A DNA stretch of 64,000 nt from Takakia lepidozioides. Lineage: Eukaryota > Streptophyta > Takakiopsida > Takakiales > Takakiaceae. Below, one piece after another: positions 10,625 to 21,595 of the stretch. The stretch covers positions 54,250,001 to 54,314,000 of the forward strand of contig CM060733.1 in NCBI GenBank assembly GCA_030704615.1, written 5' to 3'. Within the stretch, counting starts at the first letter, position 1, and the number at the start of each line of letters is the position of its first letter. The notes under the pieces were generated by a model. That model did no database searches. It worked only from the letters and a program-made list of their open reading frames with translations, and was not told the origin of the DNA. The translations under genes were made by a program, and so were the position numbers.

Positions 10625-13600
10625 ATGGCAGGACAAGCACCAAGGAGGGAAAGCATTTCTGACCCTAGGAGGATACGCAAGCGAGATGAAAAGTTGTGGC
10701 AACGAAAGGAGCGTCATGCCAATGCGTTGGGACGCAGAAAGGTTCGTTGTCCGTGCAGAGTTTGCCATAGGGGGGTTAAAGAGATTGAGGTGGGTGGTCC
10801 AAAGACACCTTGCAGTTGAAGGTAGGGACCCCAGACTAAGGGTAAAGCACCCAAGTGATGAAGGGGGGACTCTTCAGATGAAGACTGGAATGCTGCCTAC
10901 TTTGGGCAGCATTGCAACACCCCACAACTGGATAATGACATGCAAATGGATGGGATGAGGATGTTGAGTGAGGCATTCCGCCGCAGAGACGAGGCTGCCG
11001 AACTTGCTCGATCTAACATGAGACTGGAAGGTAGGCCAGCGCCTGAAGGAGCCATAGAGGGGGGGGGGGAGGGGAAGGAAGTCAGGATGGGGTACCAATT
11101 CATGATGGTCGACAAGGTGACTCTTCCTCAGAGGAGGATTCAGATGGGTGGCAAGAGGACGATGCCCCCAACATTGACCCTAACTATCTTAAGTTCCAGG
11201 ATGCGCTAAAGACACCATTGTATGTCGGGAGCACCATAGATCGTTTGTCTGCCACCTTGGTTTTGTTGAATGCCTGCCAGACACACCGTGTGTCATCAGC
11301 ACCTCAACCATGATACAAAAGCTCGGGCTTAGTTACAATGTGATTCATGCATGTCCAAAGGGATGTGTCATTTTCCGTGGTGTACACCGTGACAGGACAC
11401 ATTGCCCCAAGTGCAACGAGCCCCGGTTTGTGGACGTGGGTAGGAAGGCTCTCCCTGTGAAGGTATTGCGTCACTTCCCCTTAATACCAAGACTGAAGAG
11501 GATGTACAGTTCTAGAACCATCGCTGAACTGATGACATGGCATTCAAGGAATGCAAGCACTGATGGACTTGTACGCCATGCAGTTGACAGTAAGCAATGG
11601 AAATCCATTGACAACCTATTTCCAGACTTTGCAAGCGAGACACGGAATGTTCGGTTGGGCCTGACATTGGATGGATTGAATCCCTTCTCTGACAAGAGGT
11701 CAACTTGGTCTACATGGCCGGTGGTACTTCTAAACTATAACATACCCCCCTGGCTTACAGTCAAGAAATTCTTCATGATGCTATCACTCATAATTCCTGG
11801 CCCTAACAGTGTTGTGAATGAGAACATTGACGTATACCTGCAACCTTTACTTGAGGAGTTGTTGGAATTGTGGGAAGGGGTGCCTTGTGTGGATGCAACT
11901 ATGGCGGGGCTCGGTAACATGCATTTCCGGATGAGGGCAGTACTAATGTGGACAATCCAAGATTTTCCAGCATATGGGCTGATTTCCGGATGTTCAACGA
12001 AGGGCTACAAAGCCTGCCCCCCTTGTGGGCCTGATCTGGACTCAAGGCACTCTGGGCACTTGAAAAAGCACGTTTACCTTGGCCACCGGCGGTACACTAA
12101 GCGCCATCATCCCTACAGAAGGGCTGCAACTGCCTTTGATGGCACTATAGAGAGGCGCGACCCCCCTCCTTCTGTAACTCTAGCTGAAATCTTGGAGAGA
12201 GCCCTTGAGAGACAGAATTATATGGAGAACACAGGTCGGAGCTACAACGATAAGTGTTGCCCTGCCAAGCACCATGGTGTGAAGAGGAGATCTTGTTTGT
12301 GGGACCTCCTATACTGGAAGGTGAGCAATGAACCAGCCTTGCCTCCCACGTCATGCAAGCTGATTACATTATGGTGGATGGGATTTTTGGTGTTGTGTGT
12401 TGTGTCTTCATTTATTAGAGTTCTCACATTAGGTTGATCTTTGTGCTTCTTCTCAACGAAGGACTTGCCTATTCGTCATACACTAGACGTTATGCACTGT
12501 GAGAAAAACCTCATAGAAAACGTCATGAAGACAATTTTTGGAGAGAAAGACACCTTAGGGGTGCGGAAAGACATGGAGGCAATGCAGATCCGACAACACC
12601 TATGGCCTGTTCAAGAGCCTGGAAGACAGCCTGGGAAAACCAGGGAGGTATTGCCTGATGCCCCCTATGTTTTCAGTTCAGATGAGTTGTCTGCCTTTCT
12701 ACGGGGATTGGGGACATTGAAAGTACCAACAGGCTATGCGGGGGCCTTCAAAAAGCACGTGACTGGAAACAAGTTAGGGTCCATGAAGTCCCATGACTAC
12801 CATGTCATGATGCAACAAATTTTTCCAGTGGTCAGTTGCAATCTACTAAAACCTGGTTTGAGGAAAGCAGTCATGTCTCTTAGCCGTGTGTTCGGAGAGA
12901 TTTATGCAAAGGTCTTGGACCCTTCCCGCATCAACAAGCTGAGGGAAGATGTGGTACTAACCCTGTGCATGTTAGAGAAGGAATTCCCCCCTTCCTTCTT
13001 TGATGTGATGACCCACCTACCGATTCATTTAGTGGACGAGCTAGACATATGTGGGCCTGTGGGGACAAGGTGGTGCTATCCCATGGAACGATACCTAGGT
13101 GACCTCAAGGGGTATGTGCGCAACAAAGCCAGGCCTGAGGGCAGCATGGCGAGGGGTTACATCATAGATGAAGCACTTGGGTTCTGTACTGAATACCTTG
13201 CGCAATACCACCACAGTAGACGTCGTGTGTGGGACCAAGAGGAGGACCCCGGGGTAAGTGGGGAGGTGTTACAAGGTAGTGGGCAGAAAAAGGATATTTC
13301 ACCTTTGTTGAGGGATCTAGCCCACACCTATGTGCTGCAGAACACTGATGTAGTTGCTCCATACAGGTGAGGCTATGAGGTAGAGAAAGAACTCGCCCTT
13401 TTTGAAAGACAGCAGATTCCACCTTTTTTGGAGTGGTTCCAGATAACAGTTGACAATCAGGTGAGGGATGGGGTGGATGTGGAAGAAGATGTGAGGTGGT
13501 TATGTTTGCGACCGTTGTTGACTGTCCAGTCATACAAGGGGATGAAGGCATATGGGAACCATTACAGGAAAACATTCAGGGATGGACGTTCGCATGTAAC

Positions 13601-13990
13601 ATTTGATTATGGAGTAAGTTCAGTTTTTGAGCAAGAAGGCAATGCTACAACTGATTTGAATCCCACCTTGGCATCTATCAAGTATATGGGAGTCATTGAT
13701 GAGATCTTGGAATTTAATTACGGAACCTTATACCCTGTTCTGTTCAAGTGTAAGTGGGTGAAGGCATACATGACAGGTCGCCATGCATCCATGGTCGTGG
13801 ATTCTGATGGATTCTTGCGGGTGGATGTTTCACAAACTCTGCCAGAGACTGAGCAACCATTCATTTACCCCTCGCAAGTGGATCAGGCACGATAACCATC
13901 GGCCTCAATGGAAAGTTGTCTTGCAAAAAGACCCACGAGCTCGGCGGACTGTCATGGTACGTGAAGCAGATGAAGTGGTGCAGAGGGAGT
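10625..13990 (+). pseudogene. CACTA (En/Spm) TNP2-type transposase, broken
   Basis: This is a Transposase_21 family protein of a CACTA element. N-terminal: RRKVRCPCRVCHRG (10.7 kb), the zinc-binding Transpos_assoc-like block, followed by a frameshift. Middle: NIDPNYLKFQDALKTPLY, then an apparent deletion and stop near 11.31 kb, then the long frame from 11310 with YNVIHACPKGCVIFR, CPKCNEPRF, TWSTWPVVLLNYNIPPWL and GCSTKGYKACPPCG. An intron fits 12321-12461 (AAG/GTGAGC to GAAG/GAC), joining YWK to DLPIRHTLDVMHCEKNL. Exon two carries the DUF4218-like block (PIHLVDELDICGPVG, RWCYPMERYLG), then a TGA stop at 13368-13370 with the frame continuing into the DUF4216-like block (LYPVLFKCKW, PFIYPSQVDQA). 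A one-base frameshift near 13893 separates the last segment (RPQWKVVLQKDP). At least four lesions make it non-functional. Confidence 0.88.
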
Positions 13991-13992
13991 GA

Positions 13993-14150
13993 GGCTGCAT
14001 TGGCTGCATAGGGGGCATTGGGTGCATTAGCTACATAGGGGGCATTGGGTGCATTGGGGACATTGGGTGCATTTGGGTGCATTGGGGGCATTGGGCGCAT
14101 TGGGAGGGGGGAGGGGGAGGGGGAGGGGGACGTGGCTGCATTGGGCAAAT
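13993..14150. repeat. GGGTGCATT minisatellite
   Basis: Right after the transposase frame a low-complexity tract repeats GGGTGCATT, GGGGGCATT and GGCTGCATA units about fifteen times and ends in a GGGAGGGGGAGGGGG purine run. It has no coding meaning. Confidence 0.8.
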
Positions 14151-14283
14151 ATTGTGGGTTCAATCCCCACCCACGTCAAGGGCAATCAAATCAGGTGTTG
14201 ATGTGCAGGTAGATTTAGGAGAACTTGACATGGCTTGATGTTGTCATAGAGGGCAACTGCTGAGGAGGTGGGGATGCAACAAT

Positions 14284-14520
14284 ATGAAGCCCAACCACAT
14301 CACGTTTGTTTGTGTTTGCAATGCTCCTGCAAGTCTGGGAGCCTTGGAAAAGGGGAAAGAGGTCCATGGTGACATTGTCAAAGCTGGAATTGTGCCTGAT
14401 GTAATTTTGAGTACTGCCCTGGTGGACATGTATCCCAAATGTGGGTGCATTAAGGATGCAAAGGGAGTTTTGAACATTATGGCTGAACAAGATGTAGTGT
14501 CATGGAACGCGATGCACAGC
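14284..14520 (+). pseudogene. PPR repeat fragment (PLS type)
   Basis: The frame gives KPNHITFVCVCNAP, LEKGKEVHGDIVKAGIVPD, ALVDMYPKCGCIKDAKGV and AEQDVVSWNAM, about two 35-residue pentatricopeptide units typical of organelle RNA-binding proteins in land plants. The frame then breaks (the next motif, usually IAGYAQ, is replaced) and ends. It is closely similar to the PPR pseudogene at 15.8-16.9 kb, so the two share origin. Confidence 0.75.
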
Positions 14521-14720
14521 AGGGGCACGGGATGGAGGCTTTTGGGAGACCTTCCGTGACATGTATGGACGCAGTGGACAGATGAGGTGGAGCTGGGCAG
14601 AAATAAACGCAAGAGGAGGGCTAGCCCCCCGTGTACATGGTTGCAGGGAGGGGGCATACGCCACGAAGGTACTGTTTGGAAAAGGATGTGCCCAGCCATC
14701 TCAAGTTTTTCTTGTATTTC

Positions 14721-14888
14721 ATAAATGCCCCTCAGGAAATTCTCATGGAGGCCTATAGCATCAAAGGTTTCATGGACCTCCTCCAATGTAGAAATGAAAT
14801 CATCGCCCTCTCCGGTGAAGATGGACTCCATCTTGGCGTCATACTGGCGAGCGTGAAACCGAGAACCTTCGGGTGCAGATCCTGCCAT
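14721..14888 (-). pseudogene. eIF4A N-terminal exon fragment
   Basis: The minus-strand ATG at 14888 begins MAGSAPEGSRFHARQYDAKM and continues with ETFDAIGLHENFLRGIY, the conserved N-terminus of plant translation initiation factor eIF4A (DEAD-box RNA helicase) up to the usual first exon end. Past GIY the frame becomes unrelated. The helicase C-terminal exons lie 0.3-2.2 kb away on the opposite strand, so the gene has been scrambled. Not functional. Confidence 0.85.
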
Positions 14889-15213
14889 ACTATTTCAATG
14901 ACTGTTAGCTGAAAGCGCGAGAGAGAGACCGTCGTGACCTGCCAGCGAGGATGCGAGACAGATAAGCAGCGGGGCAGCTTATCACTTAACCTTGCCCTTT
15001 CTGTGATTGCATGCATGCTTGTATATCACTCCAAATGTTTGGCTCGCGTTCCTCCCTCAGCTGCAAGAACTAACATAAACAAGAGCCTTCTTTCAACTGA
15101 ATGTAATATTAGTGTGTTCTCAGTGCTTAGCCTCGCCCGTTCTTCAGAGTATCTCATATTTAGTGCGGCTCAGTAGCAAGTAATGTCGATGTGCCTCTTT
15201 GGTTTCTCTACAG

Positions 15214-15804
15214 ATTTATGACATGAGCTTCTAGCTTCTTCCACAAAAGCTGCAAGTGGGTGTGTTCTTGGCTACAATGCCACCAGCAGCCTTGGAGATC
15301 GCCAGAAAATTCATGAACAAGGCAATGAAAATCCTGGTGAAAAGGGATGAGCTCACCCATGAGGCTATCAAGCAGTTCTATGTCAATGTGGACCGTGAGA
15401 AATGGAAGCTTGACACTTTGTGTGATTTGTATGGGACGCTGGCAATTGCCCAGAGTGTTGTCTTCATCAACACCCGCCGGAAAGTTGACTGGCTTACTGA
15501 TACTTGATGCGCGGTATGTTGATCTTTACATGTCGATGGTCATTTCTAGAGGCTTCCAAGAGAACACTGCTTCTTCACCAATGTTTTAGTTGCAGATGAG
15601 TTACACACAGATTTAGATCCTTCACGCATAATTGTAAATGTGCTCACTGTCTGTTTTTGTGTTAATGGTGAGTGCAGCCCGTGACCACACTGTCTCAGCC
15701 GCACATGGAGATCTGGACCAGAACACCCGGGACATCATCATGGAGTTCCGATTCAGATCCTGGACCGAGTCCTAATTACAACTGATCTGCTGACACGTGG
15801 TATT
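15214..15804 (+). pseudogene. eIF4A helicase exons (middle part)
   Basis: Two eIF4A exons in order. The first, 15214-15501, follows a TCTCTACAG acceptor; it has a TAG stop in its first codons, then [39 protein letters not shown] and [13 protein letters not shown] (motif IV region). The second, 15678-15804, follows GAGTGCAG and reads [20 protein letters not shown] and [11 protein letters not shown] (motif V), with one or two frame slips. The gene then stops being eIF4A at 15804 and PPR sequence follows; the final eIF4A part resumes at 16927. The DEAD-box ATPase motifs I and II are missing altogether. Confidence 0.85.
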
Positions 15805-15816
15805 ACTTGTGATTCC

Positions 15817-16926
15817 TTGTGGATGGATAGCTACAAGAAACCTGCATGGGTAGATGGTCAACTGGAAGCAGCGGCGGCACAGATGAAAGACCTGCAAGCT
15901 GGAAAGCAGGTGCACGCTCACATTATCCAAAGTGGATTTGAGCCAAACGTTTTTCTACACAACAACCTTGTTAACATGTATGTTAAGTGTGGGAGCATCG
16001 TGGACGCTCACCAAGTGTTCAACATAATGCTTGAACGGTTAAAACATGGAATATAATGATGGCAGGATTTACCAAGCATGGGTGTGGAAGGAATGCTTTG
16101 GAGACATATGAGGCAATGATGCGGGAAGGGGTGAAGCCGAACCACATTACGTTTGTTTGCATTTGCAATGCGTGTGCGAGCTTGGCAGCCCTGGAAAAGG
16201 GCAAAGAGGTCCATGGTGCCATTGTCAAAGCTGGAATTGTGCCAGATGTCATCCTGAACACTGCCCTGGTGGACATGTATGCCAAAAGCCGGAGCATTGA
16301 AGATGCAAAGGGAGTGTTTGACAGTATGGCTGAACGAAATGTGGTGTCGTGGAATGCAATGATTGCAGGATATGCACAGCAGGGGCGGGGGATGGAGGCT
16401 TTGGAGACCTATGAGCAAATGGTACAGGAAGGGGTGAAGCCTAACCACATCACGTTTGTTTGTGTTTGCAATGCTTGTGCGAGCCAGGCAGCCCTGGAAA
16501 AGGGCAAAGAGGTCCATGGTGACATTATCAAAGGTGGAATTGTACCAAATGTCATTCTGAACAATACCCTGGTGGATATGTATGCCAAATGTGGGTGCAT
16601 TGAGGACGCAAAAGGAGTGTTCGACAATATGGCTGACAGAGATGTGGTGTCGTGGAACGCAATGATTGCAGGATATGCACAGCAGGGGTGCAGGATGGAG
16701 GCTTGAGAGACCTATGAGCACATGATGCGAGAAAGGGTGAGGCCGAACCACATCACATTTGTTTGCGTTTGCAATGTGTGTGTGAGCCTGTCAGCCCTTG
16801 AAAAGAGCAAACAGGTCCATGGTGACATCATCCAAGCTGGAATTGTACCAGATCTCATTCTGAACAATACCCTGGTGAACATGTATGCCAAATGTGGGTG
16901 CATTGAGGATGCGAAGAAAGTATCAG
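15817..16926 (+). pseudogene. PPR protein fragment, PLS type, broken
   Basis: About eight pentatricopeptide units in tandem, for example LQAGKQVHAHIIQSGFEPNV, LVNMYVKCGSIVDAHQVF, then MMAGFTKHGCGRNALETYE, and repeated VVSWNAMIAGYAQQG and [18 protein letters not shown] motifs. A frameshift near 16036 (after MLERL) and an in-frame TGA near 16704 (after CRMEA) break it. The P-L-S spacing and the wording are those of plant organelle editing factors. It starts and ends abruptly inside the eIF4A pseudogene: eIF4A motif V stops at 15804 and eIF4A resumes at 16927. So this fragment has been inserted into or joined with eIF4A sequence. Confidence 0.88.
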
Positions 16927-17127
16927 GTGTCCCTGGTCATTAACTATGACCTGCCCACCCAACCGGAGAAGTATCTCCACCGTATTGGCCGTAGTGGGCG
17001 TTTTGGGCACAAGGGTGTGGCCATTAATTTTGTCACAAAGGATGATAAGCGCATGCTCCAAGACCTCCAAAGGTTCTACAACACTGTTATCAAGGAGCTG
17101 CCTTCAAATGTTGCAGATCTTTTGTGA
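16927..17127 (+). pseudogene. eIF4A C-terminal exon
   Basis: The frame reads [40 protein letters not shown] and [17 protein letters not shown] followed by a proper TGA at 17125-17127, i.e. helicase motif VI ([10 protein letters not shown]) and the exact eIF4A C-terminus. Four residues usually found between motif V and this point (DVQQ) are replaced by the PPR fragment. Few changes are seen in the exon itself, suggesting a fairly recent copy. Confidence 0.88.
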
Positions 17128-17325
17128 GTTGAAGATACCTTGTTCCATAAGTGAGGGGAGGGGGGCTTCGGAATCTCTACATCCCATTAGGATTGGTCAT
17201 GGAATTACCAAGCACTGTATGCATGCAAGCGGATCTAGTCATAATGTTGAAAGTGTTGCTTGAGAAAGTGAGCTTGAAGTTACTTTCCAGCTGCTTACGA
17301 GGCACTTTAGCCGGATATAAATGAA

Positions 17326-17680
17326 TGGAATATTCAAGACAGTGAAAGCAAGAAAGTGCTCGTTAGTACATGGTATCTTTAAAAGTTTTTTCATATGCAT
17401 ATTCTAGGCAGCTGAGAGAGAGCAATTGATGGGGGCAGGGGTGGAATATTCAAGACAAAGGAAGCAAGAAAGTGCTGGTTAGTACATGGTATCTTTAAAA
17501 GTTTTTCATATGCATATTCTAAGCAGCTGAGAGAGAGCAATTGATGGGGGCAGGGGTGGAATATTCAAGACAGTGGAAGCAAGAAAGTGTTGGTTAGTAC
17601 ATGGTATCTTTAAAAGTTTTTCATATGCATATTCTACTAGGCAGCTGAGAGAGAGCAATTGATGGGGGCAGGGGTGAAGC
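17326..17680. repeat. Tandem repeat, three copies of about 116 bp
   Basis: Units start TGGAATATTCAAGACA at 17326, 17442 and 17557 (periods 116 and 115) and contain GCAGCTGAGAGAGAGCAATT. The third copy runs on into the PPR fragment at 17.66 kb, so the array is the multiplied border of that fragment. Confidence 0.88.
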
Positions 17681-17890
17681 CCGAGCACATCACGTTTGTG
17701 TGCGTTTGTAGTTCGTGTCGAAGCCTGGCAGCCCTGGAAAAGGGCAAAGATGTGCATGGTTGCATCACCAAAGATGGAATTGTACCAGATGTGATTATGA
17801 CAATACCCTCGTGGACATGTATGCCAAATGTGGGAGTGTTAACAATATGGCTCAACGAGATTTGGAGTTGTGGAATGCCATGCTTGCAGC
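17656..17890 (+). pseudogene. PPR repeat fragment
   Basis: The frame gives GVKPEHITFVCVCSSC, LEKGKDVHGCITKDGIVPDV and then, after a one-base slip, LVDMYAKCGSVNNMAQRDLE. This is roughly one and a half PPR units related to those at 14.3 and 16 kb. It has no start codon or end of its own. Confidence 0.75.
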
Positions 17891-17904
17891 AGCATTTTCA
17901 TTAT

Positions 17905-18215
17905 CATTCGTTCCTACATTCATCCAATAGTTGCCAGCAAGGCGTTTGATTTATCGTTCATTCATACGTTCATCCAGTGCACAAAAATTATTTTTCGTAC
18001 GTTCATCCAATAGCTGCCAGCAAGGCGTTTGTTTATCATTCGTTCAGATAGTTCAGTTGTTTTGTTTCACTAACCTTTCGTACGTTCATCCAATAGCTGC
18101 CAGCAAGGCGTTTGTTTATCATTCATTCACATAATTCAGTTGTCTTGTTTCACTAACCTTTCATACGTTCATCCAATAGCTGCCAGCAAGGCGTTTTTTT
18201 TAATCATTCGTTCAG
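17905..18215. repeat. Tandem repeat, four copies of about 82 bp
   Basis: The marker CCAGCAAGGCG recurs near 17933, 18017, 18099 and 18181, each within a unit containing TACGTTCATCCAATAGCTG and TTTATCATTCGTTCA. The last units are the most alike. No coding function. Confidence 0.88.
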
Positions 18216-18419
18216 ATAATTTAGTTGTTTTGTTTCACTAACCTTAACCAACACACGATTAGTTTACTATTAATGAGCTGGGTCAATTAAAACGTAGTTA
18301 AGTTGTTTTACTTCTTATTATCCACATATATATTGCTATATAATTTATATATTGTGATTACACGTGCCATTACTTAACTGGTTGTCTCAGTCAGCTCATT
18401 TTAGGTAGTCAAAGTTTCT

Positions 18420-18567
18420 CACTACAGTCAAAATTTTCGCGGTTGTCTAGCACCTCGAATATTTTAATATAAATTTTGACTGAAAAAGGGTTGGCACAGT
18501 CGAAAGTGACAACAGTCAACGCCAGCGTCAAACAAAATTGTCGAAATACATAGGGTGTGTTGTAGTG
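18420..18567. mobile_element. Facing CACTA-type termini (CACTACA ... TGTAGTG)
   Basis: The segment begins CACTACAG and ends TGTAGTG, the terminal words of CACTA transposons in inverted orientation. It may be the right end of the element carrying the TNP2-type transposase to the left (ending at 18567), the left end of the element carrying the Ptta-type protein to the right (starting at 18420), or a tiny non-autonomous element. Flanking three-base duplications are not evident. The inside has further GTCAAAATTTT / AATTTTGACTG inverted words. Confidence 0.35.
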
Positions 18568-18688
18568 ATATTATCAGTTTGCACTCTTGTTACTGCTTGT
18601 GGATTTAGGCTGAGTTTGTGTTGCAAGTTCAAGGGTTGTCATCTTTGCAGTTTCCCTCACACTTTGCACAGTTCAACTTCCATTGTCT

Positions 18689-18922
18689 ATGGATTCCACC
18701 CCAACATCCACTTTTCACGAAACCGAAGCGGGGCAGGACAAAGTCTGGAGGTACCACACTGTGGACTCAGTGCGCTGCATGACAGTCGACTTGGGTGCTT
18801 TGGAGTGCGTCTATACTATGGACGAGGAGGAGCAGTCAGGTGTTTTCATTTGCCATGTTCTTATGGGATTTGTGGACAAGCTCATTTTCAAGACATTCAA
18901 AGTACTGCACCTCTCGGTTTGA
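18689..18922 (+). CDS. Unidentified ORF, 77 aa
   Basis: An ATG-started frame (MDSTPTSTFHETEAGQDKVW) with acidic and hydrophobic alternation and a later LMGFVDKLIFKTFK helix. It lies 120 bases right of the CACTA-type terminus at 18567 and points toward the Ptta-type protein at 21.6 kb, so it may be the first exon of that transposon gene. No known domain was recognised. Confidence 0.35.
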   Translation: MDSTPTSTFHETEAGQDKVWRYHTVDSVRCMTVDLGALECVYTMDEEEQSGVFICHVLMGFVDKLIFKTFKVLHLSV

Positions 18923-20331
18923 TGGGGAGGCCCCAGTAGATTGGGGTTATCATATCTCCCTGGATGCGGATTGGGTGCAGGACCTACTGACACTCATCCC
19001 AGCCTCCATGCAAGACATGATAGTTGTGTATCCAAGTTCAGGTGTGTAGTGTTTGAACATGCGGCTGTTTTTTCTAGCAGTTCTATAGTCAGGCCACATT
19101 CTCACACCAATGTGTAGGTGTTGTAGCTATTCTGTAACTCAGAAGTGATATACAGGTTGTTTTGTCGGTAGAGAATGATTCATGTGGCACCCACTTTTCA
19201 TTGAGGGTTTTCATATCACGCGCACATGTAATTGACGCTTCTCATCAGTTTCATACATGCACCTTTATGCTGAAATGATCATTTTCTTCTCACTTGAACG
19301 TTGAAATACTTAGTGAATCTTGGCCACGCATTTGCTGTTTACATACATATGACCGTGTGTCTTTCCATGGCTCAACAAACCATGTACATCTGAAAGGGTG
19401 GATTCCAGCAGCAAAGGAAAGGGAGAAGCCATGCAACCTTCGTCCCCTGTGTCTGTGAACTGAAATTGAAATGACTCATCTCTCGTGCCTTTCATGTATT
19501 GCACATGGTATTACATACTACTTCTTCTGTGGCAAGTGCACATGTATAGCAGATGGTCAAGGATTCTAATTCTGGTGCCAGTCCACACCCATCTCGAATT
19601 AGAACATTAGGTCATTGCAAGTTTCACCAACTGTCATGTTTATTACTTACCACAATGACGTATGAATTTTCATATCAGCCTGCTACCCTCCACATTATGG
19701 AAAATTGTTTTTTGGCCACATACAGGGATAGCAGGGTGACCACAATATCAGGTGGGATTGATGCCAACACATACAGATGCGAGAGATTTAGCACATATCC
19801 AGCCTTCCAAATGTTGCTGCTGCTCTTTACTCCCAAACATGATGACTTCCACTTTCGTTTTAAAGTCCTTGAAAAAACAAGTATGAATGGAAAATAAATA
19901 AAATAAACTTACACAAGTAAATATACATAAGTGGAAGTATTTGGACAGCACCGTGGTCTGCTATATGGCCAAGTAGTCGTCTGAATGATACGAAAGTGCT
20001 CTCATATGTAATGCAGTGCATAAACCAGTCTGTCCTGTATATAATTGAAGTACGGGAGCAAGTTTTTCAGTGCCAGGATTTTGAAAACCCCTTCCAACAG
20101 GTATACATGTTATAGTGGGGGAAATCCATTCAGTTCAGCCTTTATGTTAAAGAATCATGCAAACAAACTTTCTTGTCTGCAGATCCCACCATTGAGGGAC
20201 TCCGTCCTTTCAGTTCATTGCATTTTTTGCTGTCTGAGACGTTCTCCTCCTCATTGCATTCTGTGTTGTCTGAGACGTTATCCTCCTCATTTTCATTTTA
20301 CAGACGTTGTTTTCGTCGTTCTGTCTTTGCT
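18923..20331. other. Stretch without recognised gene
   Basis: No protein family, RNA or clear repeat was seen. Near 20216-20290 a short duplicated phrase (TGTCTGAGACGTTCTCCTCCTC and its copy about 55 bases on) is present. The stretch could be introns of the transposon gene whose ORFs lie on both sides. Confidence 0.35.
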
Positions 20332-20598
20332 ATGGCGTACACATCTGCCGCCACCGCTTCAGAGTTGAAGGTGGGTATACAGGATGCACGAGACATTTCG
20401 GAATCCCTCCCGTATTCTTTCACATGGACACAGGCTGTTGTTAGCAATATTGTTTTTGGAGCTGGGATGCTCAAGCACATCTTGCTTGAGGGCGTCATCC
20501 TAATGTACAAGCCGAATGCCCCGAGAACATATGGGCTCAAGTATGTCACAATGGGCATCCCTATGGGCATTTGGGATGTCATTGCCATGGCAGCATAA
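20332..20598 (+). CDS. Unidentified ORF, 88 aa
   Basis: The ATG at 20332 opens a frame (MAYTSAATASELKVGIQDAR) with a hydrophobic middle (QAVVSNIVFGAGMLKHILLE) and ends in TAA at 20598. In-frame codons after the stop still look coding (DKDYRLDKTMKDRKSGDHVW), so the stop may be a lesion in a longer protein of about 200 residues. It sits 1 kb upstream of the Ptta-type transposon protein, same strand, and probably belongs to the same element. Confidence 0.4.
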   Translation: MAYTSAATASELKVGIQDARDISESLPYSFTWTQAVVSNIVFGAGMLKHILLEGVILMYKPNAPRTYGLKYVTMGIPMGIWDVIAMAA

Positions 20599-21595
20599 GA
20601 CAAAGATTACCGTCTGGACAAGACTATGAAGGACCGCAAATCCGGGGACCATGTCTGGATGGAGGTCAACATTCGGAGTGAGGACAACATGTTCTAGATG
20701 GTGGAGGCTGGTGCTGGCAAAAAATCCAGTGTTGGATCTGAGGAAGTGTCTGCAAACTACAAGGAGCAGCATCATCGTGAAGGGTAAATTCACGATGCGG
20801 TTCAAAAAGCAGTATTTTCGTTCCAAAGGCCCTGGAAGTGTTCCTTGGTCACTCGGCATGACTGCAACTGAGGCTTTCCTAATGGACAAAACCGACATTG
20901 TGGAGGTTTCTGATGTCGATGACGTAGTTCAAAATCTTGCAGCCCTTAGGGTGAGCCCAGGTTTGTCTGCCGTGCTAAAAACCAGATGTGGAATGTCTTC
21001 AGTTGTGGATTGACGGAGTGTGTCCAGAATGTTTTGTCATTGCAATTACATCATGTTCGTGGGGAGGATTTGGTGTAACGACGAAGGGGGGAAGTAGGCA
21101 AGGCCAGTGACAACGCCTTTGTTACGTAATGTGGAATTGTAAGAGTGGACTCTGTACTTGCTGCTCATGTGTTTCAAATTTCCAGAACCATGTTGACGTT
21201 ATTCTGTTTCTTGTGTCCTTATCATTTGCATTCATTTGTTTCATGCCCAAATTCTTGGTTACCTGGTCAGTGTTGTCCTGAACGAGAGGGACGAGGGTTA
21301 TGTCTTGTAGTGATTGCCAAAATGTATGTTACTTCAGGATGAGAAATGCAGGAAAGGAAGATTAGAGTTGCAGGTTGCGACACTGAAACCGCAAGTTCGA
21401 CAGAAGTCTCAGCCTGTGACATATGGGCATTTCACGCCCACAAACTTCAAGGAGTTTTGGGTCAGCCTTTAACCTCCACAGTTACGAGTCCTTCAAGTGT
21501 TCGATATGCATGTAGGAAGTGAATGACAACAATGCCCTTAATACTTTTTAGCTACATAAGTTTTACTAACACAGACTTTGTGATCTTGTAGGATC

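Noticed and set aside
14284-17890. One continuous PPR gene
   Set aside because: Pieces are separated by eIF4A exons on both strands and by tandem repeats, and contain frameshifts and stops.
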